Source: Amylostereum areolatum (Eukaryota > Basidiomycota > Agaricomycetes > Russulales > Stereaceae). From it: a stretch of 64,000 nucleotides of DNA. Under the pieces are notes generated by a model. It did not search any database and was not told where the DNA came from. It saw only the letters and a list, made by a program, of their open reading frames with translations. A program made the position numbers and the translations under genes. The DNA is taken from NCBI GenBank assembly GCA_012932865.1, contig SAXG01000075.1, forward strand, positions 1-64,000. Direction: 5' to 3'. This document shows positions 1-9,935 of the stretch, one piece after another (position 1 is the stretch's first letter; each line of letters begins with the position of its first letter).

Positions 1-1203
1 CGCGGGATCAATGGGACCCACGATTGGCTTGAAACGCGGCCGAGTTTGCATTGGAGAGCCAGGTAGGACGTATGGTAAGTAGCCGTTAGCACCTGCCATT
101 GAGGTAGGTAAGAGTGAACATACCTTAAGATTCACCTGACGCTGGAATTTGCGTTGGGTTCATCTTTGCCAGTTCACGTCAACTCTCCCGTCGTCATCTT
201 CAATTTGGTCGAAATCATCTTCAGAGAGCGGCGAGAGGCCGTTTCGTCATAATCGTCGTTTTCGTCCTACAACAAAGTCCATGAATCAGCAACTCGGAAC
301 CAAATCGAATGTACACCTCAATCATGGCACACTGTGTGACCGACCGCGAGGTAACCGCCTTCGCCTTGCCTTTTGTGCCGTCCACGTAGACTTCAGGGCA
401 ACGGGCGGAAGCTCGTCCTCTTGAAGAACAAGTGAGGAGCGCGCGCTAAAGAAAGTGGAACGACGATGTCAGCCCGGGGAACGCATGCCATTGAACGCGA
501 ACGACACTCTCAGCTGTTTCACCTTCCCTCCATTCCTAACACCTTTCCCCACCCCATTTCTTTCTTTTCGCCCAAGACTCCACTACTTCCGAGTTTTCGA
601 CTCTTCGAACGGGCCATGGCGAACACCTTTCCCCCCCTTTTTTCTGCCCGAAGCAAACGAGGGAAGTGTGGAGTTGGAAGACACAAAACCAAGCCAGAAT
701 ACAACGTACCGGCAGGTACCAGGCTCGGACTCCGCAATTATCTATTTCGCACGGCCAACACGAGCCAGTGGGACAAAAAAACTGGTAAGTTGTCAGTTAC
801 TTGACGGGAAAAGCTATTGACATACAATCTACAGGATCTTGCTCTCGCTGTAATTGTGCTGCAGCGGAGCCTTCGACGCTTGGTGCGAGCGCGAGTAGCA
901 GCAGCCTTCTGCCGCTGGGAGAGCGCCGCGGCTGGCAGTCCCAGAGGCTGACGAAGTATTGCGCCGCGACGTGCAAACATTCGCGACTGGTAGCTCATGC
1001 CGTTGACGGTGGGGAACGGAAAAGAAAAAGGGGAGAAGGAAAGAGGGAAGAAGAAGAGAGCGAGGATGCTGTCAACACGCGAGGTTAGTGTTCGATTATA
1101 AGAAGTCCTGCACTATTTGCTGACATGACCGTAGGTTTCGTAATAGTGCGGACTCGGAGCGCGAGCGTTCTCACATCTGGTGGTGTCTTGGTGAGTTTTA
1201 GAC
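1..1203. other. Region without a confident gene; possible minus-strand exons near 170-430
   Basis: No complete gene is visible. Read on the minus strand, about 430-360 is open (reading ARCPEVYVDGTKGKAKA), runs on through 300, and can be joined across a 55-nt intron (donor GTGTAC, acceptor TTGTTGTAG, branch-like CTGATTC near 280) to an acidic exon that begins DENDDYDETASRRS and ends about 165. This may be the tail of an unrecognised gene, or a relic. The rest (430-1200) shows only short overlapping open frames on both strands and I see nothing supportable in it. Confidence 0.25.
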
Positions 1204-1303
1204 GGAATTGGTGAATTTGGCGGTGACTTCCTCCGCGCACAGTGAAATTGGATATAGCGCACCTTCCTCCTCCACATCACAGCCTCCAACGCACGCTGTT
1301 CTC

Positions 1304-2493
1304 ATGGCGTATCAGCTGCCCACGGCCAAGGCTTCTGTAGTGTGCAACGGATGCAACAAAAGCTTCTCGCCGCTGGGCGTACGAACCACTGGAGAAACTG
1401 CGCCGGGAGAATGCAAAGCTGCTCACACGGCGTACCAGGCGCTCTCAAGAAGCCTTTCCCCGGTCTCGTAGCACCGCCGAATCATCAAGTTGCGGAGGGC
1501 ATGTCAGCAGGAACACCAGCGTCGGGCAGATACTTTTCGGAAAGTACACACACATGCTGAACTCGGACTCGACGATCCAGCTGGCACCACTCCCGACGAT
1601 CCTCGTGCAACTCAGGACATTGACAATGTTTTTCGGCTCCTATGTCGGTCTCTGACAGGGATCAGCAACCACGGAAGAAGATGAAGCGGATGAAGAGGAG
1701 GATGTGCGCAACTTTGAGGAGCTCGGACGCATCTTGGAGCGTAATCAACCCGAATGCACCCAATCGGCGCCAGGAGAACTGCCTGAGACGAACTAGTGGC
1801 TCCGCAAGATACTTCTGGCCGCCTCTTTACACCCGAAGAACGACAAAGTGTGAAGGAAAGCTCTGGGTGCACCGACGACTCGTGCCGTTCCCGAGCGAGA
1901 GCGCTGGCACACCTCTCACTTCAGAGGCATCCCCGTCGCAGTACGACACACTGCGTTCGCATTTGGAATCGGGAACACGGGAAACATCTGGGCACCGTTC
2001 AAGTCGAAACTCGACTGGTCCATGGCTTACTGGGCAAAACACGTGGGCCAACCATCAACCGCGGTGTCTGAGCTCCTCCAGAGGACGAGGTATGCATTCA
2101 ATTGATCACGCGTCAAGTTCAATGCTCATTTCCTCTCTTTTACTTAGCTTGCCGAGAAACTGACCTCTCGTTCCGCTCGTCGGCTCAGCTCAACAAGATC
2201 ACGACGAACAACTGCCTGGTCGGCCGAAGTTCATGATGGAGGAGATCCAGGTCGGCGGCGAGAACTTTGAGGTGTACTTTCGCGATATTGTTCTCGCCAT
2301 CCGCGCGCTGTACAGCGACCCTGAATTTGCACAACACCTGATCATGGTCCCGGAGCGCCACTACCAAGATGCCGACATGACGATTCGGATGTACGATGAG
2401 ATGAACACGGGCATTGGTGGTGGAACGTGCAGGTGCGTGCATCATCTTCTAAGGTTCCCTCCTCCGACCTAACATGAATTTTCTCTTCCGCAG
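1304..2493 (+). pseudogene. 5' half of Plavaka transposase, disrupted
   Basis: The frame is interrupted several times. In the linker frame starting near 1678 there is an in-frame TAG after LPETN (about 1795) and a TGA after KNDKV (about 1852). The zinc-finger region switches frame near 1380, where CNGCNKSFSPLGV continues as HWRNCAG one base later. Near 2415 the expected WWNVQ block is read only after a one-base shift: ACGGGCATTGG is followed by TGGTGGAACGTGCAG. Introns are still recognisable: about 2090-2147 and 2433-2493 (ends TTCCGCAG before ACAAGCATCGAG). These lesions mean the full-length protein cannot be made from this copy. Confidence 0.75.
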
Positions 2494-4590
2494 ACAAGCA
2501 TCGAGGCAAACACTCCTCTCCCTGGCGCAACAATCATCCCCCTCATCATATCATCGGACAAGACGCAGCTCACGCTCTTTCGCGGGAAGACAGCATACCC
2601 GGTCTACATGACAATCGGAAACATCCCGAAGGACATCCGTCGCAAGCCCTCCCGTCGAGCGCAAGTCCTCATTGGCTACCTACCCACAGCAAAGCTGGAC
2701 CACATCTCCAACAAGGCTGCCCGACGCCGTGCAACCGGCAACGTTTTCCATGAGTGCATGCGTCGGATTCTCGCACCCATCAAGGACATCGGAGAAACCG
2801 GAATCGCCATGGTCAGCGGTGATGGTGTTTGGCGTCGCTGTCATCCCATCTATGCTATATTCGTTGGGGATTATCCGGAGCAGGTTCTTGTGACGGTGAC
2901 ACTCTATGGTGACTGTCCAAGATGTCCGATTCCGCACGCTCTTCTCGGAGAGTACGATGATGACACGGACCTCGATTTCCGTGATGCGGACGATGCATTG
3001 GACGTCTTTGAACTGGCCGATGGTGATCCCACAACCTACCACGCTGCATGTCGTGAGGCGCGCCTCCGCCCTATCTTCCATCCGTTCTGGGAAGATTTGC
3101 CCTATGTAAACATCTTTGCCTCATGCACACCCGATATCCTCCACCAGATGTATCAAGGAGTCATCAAGCATGTCATTGCATGGATTTCGGACCCGCAAGC
3201 ATTCGGGCCTGATGAAATTGATGCCCGTTGTCGTCGGATGCCACCAAACCACCATGCTCGCCTCTTCACACATGGGATCAGCTCGCTTGTCCGAGTGTCG
3301 GGTACAGAGCACAAGCACATCGCGCGCATTCTCCTCGGTCTGATTGCAGATCTTCCTCTCCCAGATGGCCGCAGTCCTGCCCGCCTCATCCGCGCTGTTC
3401 GAGGAATTCTCGACTTCCTCTACCTTGCCCAATATCCATCCCATACAGATGAAACCCTTGCGCAGATGGACGATGCTCTTCGACGCTTCCACGGCAATAA
3501 ATCGATCTTCATCGATCTCGGAATCCGGCTGGATTTCAACCTTCCGAAAGTTCATGGTGCACGGCACTACTCGCCAAGCATCGTGCTCTTCGGTACAACA
3601 GATAATGGCAACACGGAGCAATCGGAACGCCTGCACATCGACTTTGCGAAAGACGCGTACAGGGCTACCAACCGAAAAGATGAATATCCACAAATGACGG
3701 CATGGCTCGAACGTCGCGAGAAGGTCAACGCGCATGCGGCGTTCATTCAGTGGCGCTCTTCGGGGCACCCTCCTATCACTTCGGAACGGACGCCAGAGGT
3801 GCACCTTCACATGCACACCCAGATGACGAAACATCCAACACTCCCTGCCGTCTCGTTCGATCGACTCCATGAACTGTACGGCGCCGTTGACTTTTCCGAT
3901 GCACTTGCAGCATTCATTGTCAAGTGTAACTACCCAGATCTCGGTCCTGGGCCCGCGCGTCACGAAGCTGATAATACACTCATCCCGACCAGACCTATCG
4001 CCGTGTATCACAAGATTAAGCTCTGGAATCACGACGCTCTGCAACGCGAGGACGGAAAAGACGAGCAAGATGCTGTCCATGTTCGCCCTCAGCGGCGGGA
4101 CACCCGTGGACGTATCGTTCCCGGTCGGTTTGACACCGTGTTGGTTAAATCGGGAGCTGGAGGTGCTCGCGGCGTAGCAGGTGAGCTTTGCTGCTCGTCT
4201 GAGATTTCACCGCTGACCGGTCATGACCAAGGCTACCGCGTCGCACAAGTGCGCGTGGTCTTCCGACTATCTGCCAAGACGGCCGACACCGTCTACCTAC
4301 CCACACGTCCGACACCCCCACAACACCTTGCCTACATCGAGTGGTTCACGCCGTTCGCAAAGGAACCAGAAGATGACACACAGATGTACCGCGTGTCTCG
4401 TTCCGTGCACAATGGGCGACGCGATGCCGAAATCATCCCTATCGAAGACATCCAACGGAGTGTCCAGCTCTTCCCGCGTTTCGGTGCGACCGCTCCCCGT
4501 CATTGGACGAGCTATAATGTCCTTGAGGAGTGTACGAAATTCCGTGTCAGCTCATTCCTCGATCACCATACATACAGGACCGTATTTTAG
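2494..4590 (+). pseudogene. 3' part of Plavaka transposase (open, at least 660 codons)
   Basis: From the exon start at 2494 (reading TSIEANTPLPGATIIPLII) the frame stays open to the stop at 4588-4590; the first ATG is at 2608. It contains the Plavaka core: a catalytic-core-like segment around LHQMYQGVIKHVIAW, KVHGARHYSPSIVLFGTTDN and TEQSERLHIDFAKDAYRATN, followed by a beta-rich C-terminal region. Length and motif order match the C-terminal two thirds of Plavaka transposases. Because the 5' half is broken, only an N-terminally truncated product could be made; whether it is expressed is unknown. The intact 3' half suggests fairly recent decay, or selection on a truncated product. Confidence 0.8.
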
Positions 4591-4710
4591 CCCGAGAATC
4601 CGTACAATGACAATGTGTGTAACCTCTAAAAACCTCGGACTTGACTTAGACACCTTTTGACGCACTAGACCGCCTTAGAGGGCACCATCTAAACGGCACG
4701 CTAATTAGAG

Positions 4711-5169
4711 GACCTTGGCGCGGCATTTGCGGGAGAGGCTTTCCCTGATGTCACCCATCCCAATTTCACGAACGCCTCCAAGTGGCGCTGTTTCACAAGA
4801 CAAAGCGCAGTACAATCAATCCTCGCGAGGGGTGCGGCAACGCTCGGTCTGGCGGCGCTGCTAGCGGAGAAGACCGATGGAAACATCAAGTATTTCGCGG
4901 GAATTAGCGAGTTGTGCCTCGAACAGGTTCCTGATTTCGTGGCGGAAAAGCAAGGGAACGCACCATTCGTCAATCCGCTGAAAGCACTGTCAGCCTGGGC
5001 GTCGACCAGAAAATGTGTCCAAATCTTCTGCGACCAACGGAAACTGTACGATGCCATGTGTAACATGTGTGCGAAACCAGAAGAAAGGGATAGGGTTGTA
5101 CTTGGAAGTCCCTTCAGGTTGTTGGAATTAAACCGGGGCACTGGGGGTGAGGAGGAAGGCGTCGTTTAG
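4711..5169 (+). pseudogene. Orphan coding fragment, no start codon
   Basis: An open frame runs from about 4711 (DLGAAFAGEAFPDVTHPNFT) to the stop at 5167-5169, about 152 codons, with no ATG at its head. It has protein-like composition: amphipathic helices, several Trp/Cys, and KWRCFTRQSAVQSILARGAA, FAGISELCLEQVPDFVAEK and RKCVQIFCDQRKLYDAMCNM blocks. The block order vaguely recalls PEX11-like peroxisomal proteins, but I cannot confirm that. It sits directly downstream of the broken transposon and may be a captured or truncated gene piece, or a 3' exon whose upstream exons were displaced by the insertion. Confidence 0.35.
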
Positions 5170-6334
5170 CATGTGGCGCCTATCGTATAATTTGTTTTCG
5201 TTAGAAGCAACGGCAGGATTTACACAATGAGAATCGAGGCATGGAGATCTGAAGACATCATTAGACGCCTCCTGACCCGGCTTACCGAGGCGATGGTGAG
5301 GATCGATCGTACATTCAGTTTTATACATCGCGCACCGTGATTGCCTAGGCAATTGTCAGTGGCACGTCGTGAGCGCCTCCGCCTCCATTTTCAGTTTAAG
5401 GGTTTTGTCCTATGACACCGATCCATCTTCCTACGCCTTGACGTTATCTGATCAGCCCGTCAGTGCGTCTACCACAAACCACCAGCCCCAAAAAAATTGG
5501 TGGAGTACTTACGGCCTCATCACCCGCGGTATGTATTTCGAGGCGGCCAGAATGCGGCCACGATAGGACCCGTCCGCCGCAGGTAATTCAGTTGCGGGCT
5601 GTCGTGTTGTAGGAGCTTATATATATGAATGGCCGTCGCGGTGGCACAGGAAGAAGGCCGGACTAACGTCTGGATCTGAGGATCTGCGGCCGCGCATTCG
5701 AAAAAAAGGAAATGAAACGCACAGGCGCAAACATCAGAACCCCTGGCCAGTCCATATCTTCCGAGTTCTATCATTCGACGTCGAGCTTGTTCCTAGTTTT
5801 GTTCGCAAGCCCAAAGAAGGGAAGACCCCACGTTCTCGGCGCGTTTGAAGCTCGGTCGGAGAAGAAGCGTCACAATATGAGCCCGATGCGCAAAGATCGG
5901 GAAGGGACACTGGCACTGAGAAGATCCCTGATCCTCGGGGAGATTTTCGGTTCTTCATTCTATTTGTGACTTAGTCGGTTTAGTGATTGACGGCGATCGG
6001 TCGCGTTCCCATAGAGGAGCTGTCTTGATGCGGGCTGTTGGGACTTCGCGGACCATGGTGGTTGGAGAAGACAAGAGACGCGCGTTGGGCGCCGCGCGCG
6101 CGTCAAGTCGGATTCCTGGCCCTCGCTTTCGTACCTGCGTGTGACACTCAAGTGGCACCGGTACAAATACAACTTAATACTGTACCATAGTGACAGACGC
6201 AAAAAAGAAGATATATGATAAGACACTCGTCGACTAGAACGCGAGGAACAGAGTGATGACACAACCCGCAGAAGCGTAACCACAAGCAGAAGATTTGAAT
6301 GAACATGAACGGACGAGATAGCGTACACTAGATC
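5170..6334. other. Intergenic, no supportable gene
   Basis: Only short unrelated open frames on both strands. No conserved motif, RNA gene or repeat array was seen. AT content is a little higher than in flanking coding DNA. Confidence 0.4.
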
Positions 6335-6783
6335 ATGCCATCTCGCCAACGCGATCCAGATCCCGAACCCTTGTGGGCTCCCAGAGGCTCCCAGGGGCTC
6401 CCCCTCGTTGTTGACTATGACGACCGCACGACGACCCAGGCTCTGTACCACACGGGCCCACATTCCCCGCATCTGCACCCCCACAGCGAGTTGTTCCTAG
6501 TCTCCCTCTACTCGCGATGACAGATCCGTCGACCCACCTCCCTCCACCCTGCCATCCCCACCATCCAGTAGTCCCAACTCCACGCTACCTCCGCCACCCG
6601 CCACCCCCCCTCCGCCAAAACAGCGCCATATTCCGCCGCACGATCATCGCCGTCACCCCGGGATGGCCATCGTAGAACTTCCCAAACACGGAGCGGCGCG
6701 GACGCGTGCTTTCGGGTATGTCTTGTTCCCCCGATGTGGTTTTAGCAGGGCACGAGGAAGACATCGACGAGAGAGGAAGTGAC
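6335..6783 (+). other. Possible small proline-rich coding remnant
   Basis: An ATG at 6335 opens a short frame (61 codons) that stops at 6520. From about 6516 a different frame is open to a TGA at 6783 and encodes a Pro-rich stretch (PPPPATPPPPKQRH) followed by GMAIVELPKHGAARTRAFG. A short imperfect GGCTCCCAG/GGGGCTCCC repeat lies near 6375-6402. No family recognised. It is adjacent to and convergent with the DUF6535 pseudogene. It could be the last exons of a small gene or chance open sequence. Confidence 0.2.
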
Positions 6784-6807
6784 GGAAGGCTTGACGGTGA
6801 CCCTTGC

Positions 6808-9226
6808 TTAACTAAGTCCGTCGAACGCGCTAATCTCGACGGGCTCTTCGGTGATGACCAGCGGCTCGAGTATACTTAGGGGGAGGAGCATTGGTGTCCT
6901 GGCCATGAGAAGGTGATGATTCTGAGGAAGGAGACGATGGATCGATGGCGTCGGGATGCTCGAGCTCGTGGCTGGGTGAGTCACGAATATTTGCCTTCGC
7001 TGTCGAGTTGGTAGACGATGATGCGAGGACGTGAGAAGAAGTCTGATGAACTTGCTCTTCCAGAGGAGTCTCTCCAGCGGTGGCGACCTGCGGCTTGAGC
7101 CTAGGAGACGATGTGGTCGGGTACTGTCCATGGGAAGAGCTCAAAGAGGCGGAAGATGCGAACGCGCCGTCGGGGATGCATGACTCATGGCTGGACGAGT
7201 CGCGGACATCAGCCTTACCCGTTGGTTTCATGGACGTTATGGGAGATGGTGGGAAAGGAAGGACAGGAGAGACACGATGATGAAGGTTATCGTCCGCAGG
7301 ATTCTCGCCAGTGGCCCCCTCGTCCTCGCCAGGGAACTCGACCTCGGGAAGATCACTGCATCGCGTCGACAATCCCCCGCTTCTCCGCGTCGTACTTCGA
7401 ACGTTCCACCAGATCAGGCGGCGCCGACGCGACCGCGAACATGTCCTCCTCCTCCGCCTTTTGACTCGGAAAGAGCACCAGCTGCGTTTGCACGAACGTC
7501 TTGAGGTCGTCGATGTCCCTGAAGCTCGGGTCGTCCGCCGCATCCGCAACGAGCTCATCTGCGATGATCTGCAACGGGCTGTCCTTGGGGATATGCACGT
7601 TCTTCCCGTACCCGACGATGCTCGTCACGAAGGGCTGGGATGACGACGTTGAGCCGATTGCGAACGCGAAAGAGCTCGCGCACGGCATCGTGGGTCGCGG
7701 GAGAGAATGCCGCCGACGACTCCGCTATACTCGTCTCGACCGTCTTCAGATGTCCGTGGTAGCAACGGAGGAGGAGCCCGAGGCCGAAGAGGTGCGCCGT
7801 GCAATTCCACGCAGCGGTCCGCATGCCCGTGGCGTTTTCGCCAAGCGGCCAAACTCCCATATCAGCACCACGTCCTCGAGCGCGGGGTAGAGCCAACGCT
7901 CGACGATCCCCGTTCAGAAGGGGTCCAATGGCTGCGAGCTCCCCGCGAGCCTAGTGAGGAGTAGCAGGACGCGCAAGCACGACTCGGCCCGCGCCATTTG
8001 CCAGGGAGGGATGGGGCCGGACTTGACCCTCCCTGCGCACACCCGCAACACCCGTGGAGCTTCGTGCCCGACCATCGCCCCGTCGAACAGCAGCGTCTGC
8101 ACCACGGCAGTGGCCTCCTCGACCCAGCCCCTTCTTCTGCACAGGTCGCACCACGTCCGGAAGGGCGCCGAAGAGCGCCTCGAGGTTCGCGGACGTGAGG
8201 TCGTGGTCGTTCGGCCAGGCGTCCATCGTCCATCGTCCATTGGATAATATCCTTGTCCATTTTGAGCCCACTCGCGGGATTGTTCTGTAACAGAGCTTCT
8301 TCCGTCATAGCCCCGACACCGCCGGACTTGTATCCTAGCGTGGGATGAAGGTGAGGAGTCCATATGCGAGACTGGCGAGGATGGCCACAGCCAGGTTGAC
8401 GTAGGCCACGACATTGTGGACCGTAAATGCGGATATGACAAGGCCGACAATGAAGAGAAGGACGGCGAAATGAAGGAGGAGCCTGAGGGGCATGCAGCCC
8501 ACCAGAACGTCTGCGCCAAATATGTCCACACCACGGGAGAAATACGTCCGAACGCGGGCGCGTTGGTTGAGAGAGGCATGTCGCTCGGTGCTCTGGAGGT
8601 AAGAGCGCGACCGTGGTTAGACGAGCGTGGCGGCCAGAGCGCAGGTGAGGGAGAAGAGGAGGCAGTTGATCCAGAGGCAGTTGATTCAGAGGAAAACGGC
8701 GACGGATGTGGATGCTCCGATGGGTACGGTGGCGCCTACGTTGGCCGCGGATGTGTTTCCGAGGACGGCCACGACTCGTACGAGGATCGGAGGTCAGCGG
8801 AGACTTGCGTGTTGTCAAGCTGAAGTCTCGACGATAAACGTCGTCACAACAGCAGAGAAAAGACCAGCCTGTCGTGATGTCAGTCTCAACACGTCTATGA
8901 GAAGAAGGCAGAGAGGAAACCGTACGAAGATGAGGATACCGTCCATATCTCCCTTCCATCTTTCCACGAGATCCCTGTCGAGCTTGCTCGAGATACGATG
9001 ACCATATGTTCGCTGCACGCGTCAACTGAGATTCATCTGTGCGGTTCACAGGACAGAAGTCAGACAAGTCGATAGGTAAAGCAAGAAACGACGGACCGCT
9101 GGGGTTTTGCTTGAGGGGAAGCTTGAGATTCTTCACCCAGTCTCGGTCAACACGAAGGGGCCGTCGGATGCTACGCTTCCATCAAAAAGCGGCACGTATT
9201 CTTGATGCTGGAAGATGGCGGACTAT
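6808..9226 (-). pseudogene. DUF6535-domain membrane protein pseudogene
   Basis: A degraded paralogue of the intact DUF6535 gene at 32351-29428. Recognisable blocks in order: LTRAANIWSSYLEQA (about 9010), GDMDGILIFVRF-type exon end and AGLFSAVVTTFIVET (about 8830-8970), ALLFIVGL-like membrane segment FAVLLFIVGLVISAF (about 8420-8470), AVRELFRVRNRLNVV (about 7650-7690), HIPKDSPLQIIADELV (about 7550-7600), and the tail LVITEEPVEISAFDG ending at 6808. The aligned start codon is ATA instead of ATG (9226-9224), an early TGA replaces CGA about 15 codons later, and the frame changes repeatedly. It ends well before the C-terminus of the intact copy. Confidence 0.85.
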
Positions 9227-9536
9227 GGTGATGAGAGACAACAACGAGCCATATTTACGGAGGGTAGGAAGATAAGTATGTCAGAGTCGAGTCGGAAGCA
9301 CACACCCGCCGACTTTTTGCTTTTCCACGCTTCCATCTACCCGCCACTGTCGGGACTCGCGACTCGACAAAGGTCCGTCAAGCAGAAGAGAGATCAAGAT
9401 GTATAGGTGTGCCGGGCTTATCAAATTAAGAAACGACCATATAATATATGATTATATCATAGGTTCAAAATCGAGACGCTCATGCGCTCATGAGTCTGAA
9501 GTCGTAGTCTATCGTGGAATCGAGCAACAAAAGAAG
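9227..9536. other. Intergenic between DUF6535 pseudogene and tRNA
   Basis: No gene seen. The part next to the pseudogene would have been its promoter. It contains AT-rich sequence near 9420-9465. Confidence 0.4.
9529..9532 (-). terminator. Pol III oligo-T terminator of tRNA-Arg
   Basis: On the minus strand a TTTT run follows the tRNA 3' end by four bases, as expected for RNA polymerase III termination. Confidence 0.7.
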
Positions 9537-9620
9537 AGCCCCCGGTGGGACTCGAACCCACAGCCTCCAGATCACGTCAAGCGTAGAAGTCTGACGTCAT
9601 AACCATTAGACAACGAGGGC
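9537..9620 (-). tRNA. tRNA-Arg (anticodon UCU) with an 11-nt intron
   Basis: The minus strand folds as a tRNA. The acceptor stem pairs GCCCTCG with CGGGGGC (one G-U pair). The D-arm has GTC/GAC stems around TAATGGTTAT, and the T-arm is GTGGG-TTCGAGT-CCCAC. The anticodon stem TCAGA/TCTGG encloses CT-TCT-A, giving anticodon UCU (Arg). Between A37 and A38 lies CGCTTGACGTG, an 11-nt intron at the canonical position. The mature length is 73 nt including the discriminator U. The internal B box GGTTCGAGTCC is present. Reads codon AGA (and AGG by wobble). Confidence 0.93.
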
Positions 9621-9935
9621 TTCCTGCGAGGTATTTTTGAGAACACCATCATACGCAGGGCTGTTATCCCCGCCATCCTTGGCGCGTTGTTTCGGGGCAT
9701 TGACATTCGTTATTGATCGTTCATTATATATATGTGATATACTACAGTGCGGGAGGTCAAGATATTGTGCTAAAAGAGGGAGAGAGATGGAGAGATTTGA
9801 TCCAGATAAATAAGATGTGAGCGCGGTCATAAACACAGGGCAAGCAACAAAGCAAGTCGCAGAGCATCCCAAACACCAGCGAGCCAAAATAGATCCGAGC
9901 GCGAGACGAGGAGCGGAAGCAGAAACCAGCAGAGG
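9621..9935. other. Intergenic, 3' flank of the Uds1-domain gene
   Basis: AT-rich sequence (poly-A-signal-like stretches near 9725-9740) consistent with the 3' UTR of the minus-strand gene that ends at 9936 and the 5' flank of the tRNA. No gene seen. Confidence 0.4.

Larger units (their letters stand above)
1304..4590 (+). mobile_element. Decayed Plavaka-type (CMC/EnSpm-like) DNA transposon, transposase region
   Basis: The coding remains read as one Plavaka transposase broken by mutations. Order: an N-terminal Cys-pair zinc-finger-like stretch (CNGCNKSFSPLGV, from 1304); an acidic linker near 1680; a block with PFKSKLDWSMAYWAKHVG (about 2000-2050); PGRPKFMMEEIQVGG with EVYFRDIVLAIRALY (about 2215-2310); then the long C-terminal part. 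Terminal inverted repeats and target-site duplications were not identified, so the element borders are unknown. Family assignment rests on recognisable Plavaka blocks (PERHYQDADMTIR, DILHQMYQGVIKHVIAW). Plavaka elements are cut-and-paste transposons abundant in Agaricomycetes. Confidence 0.8.
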
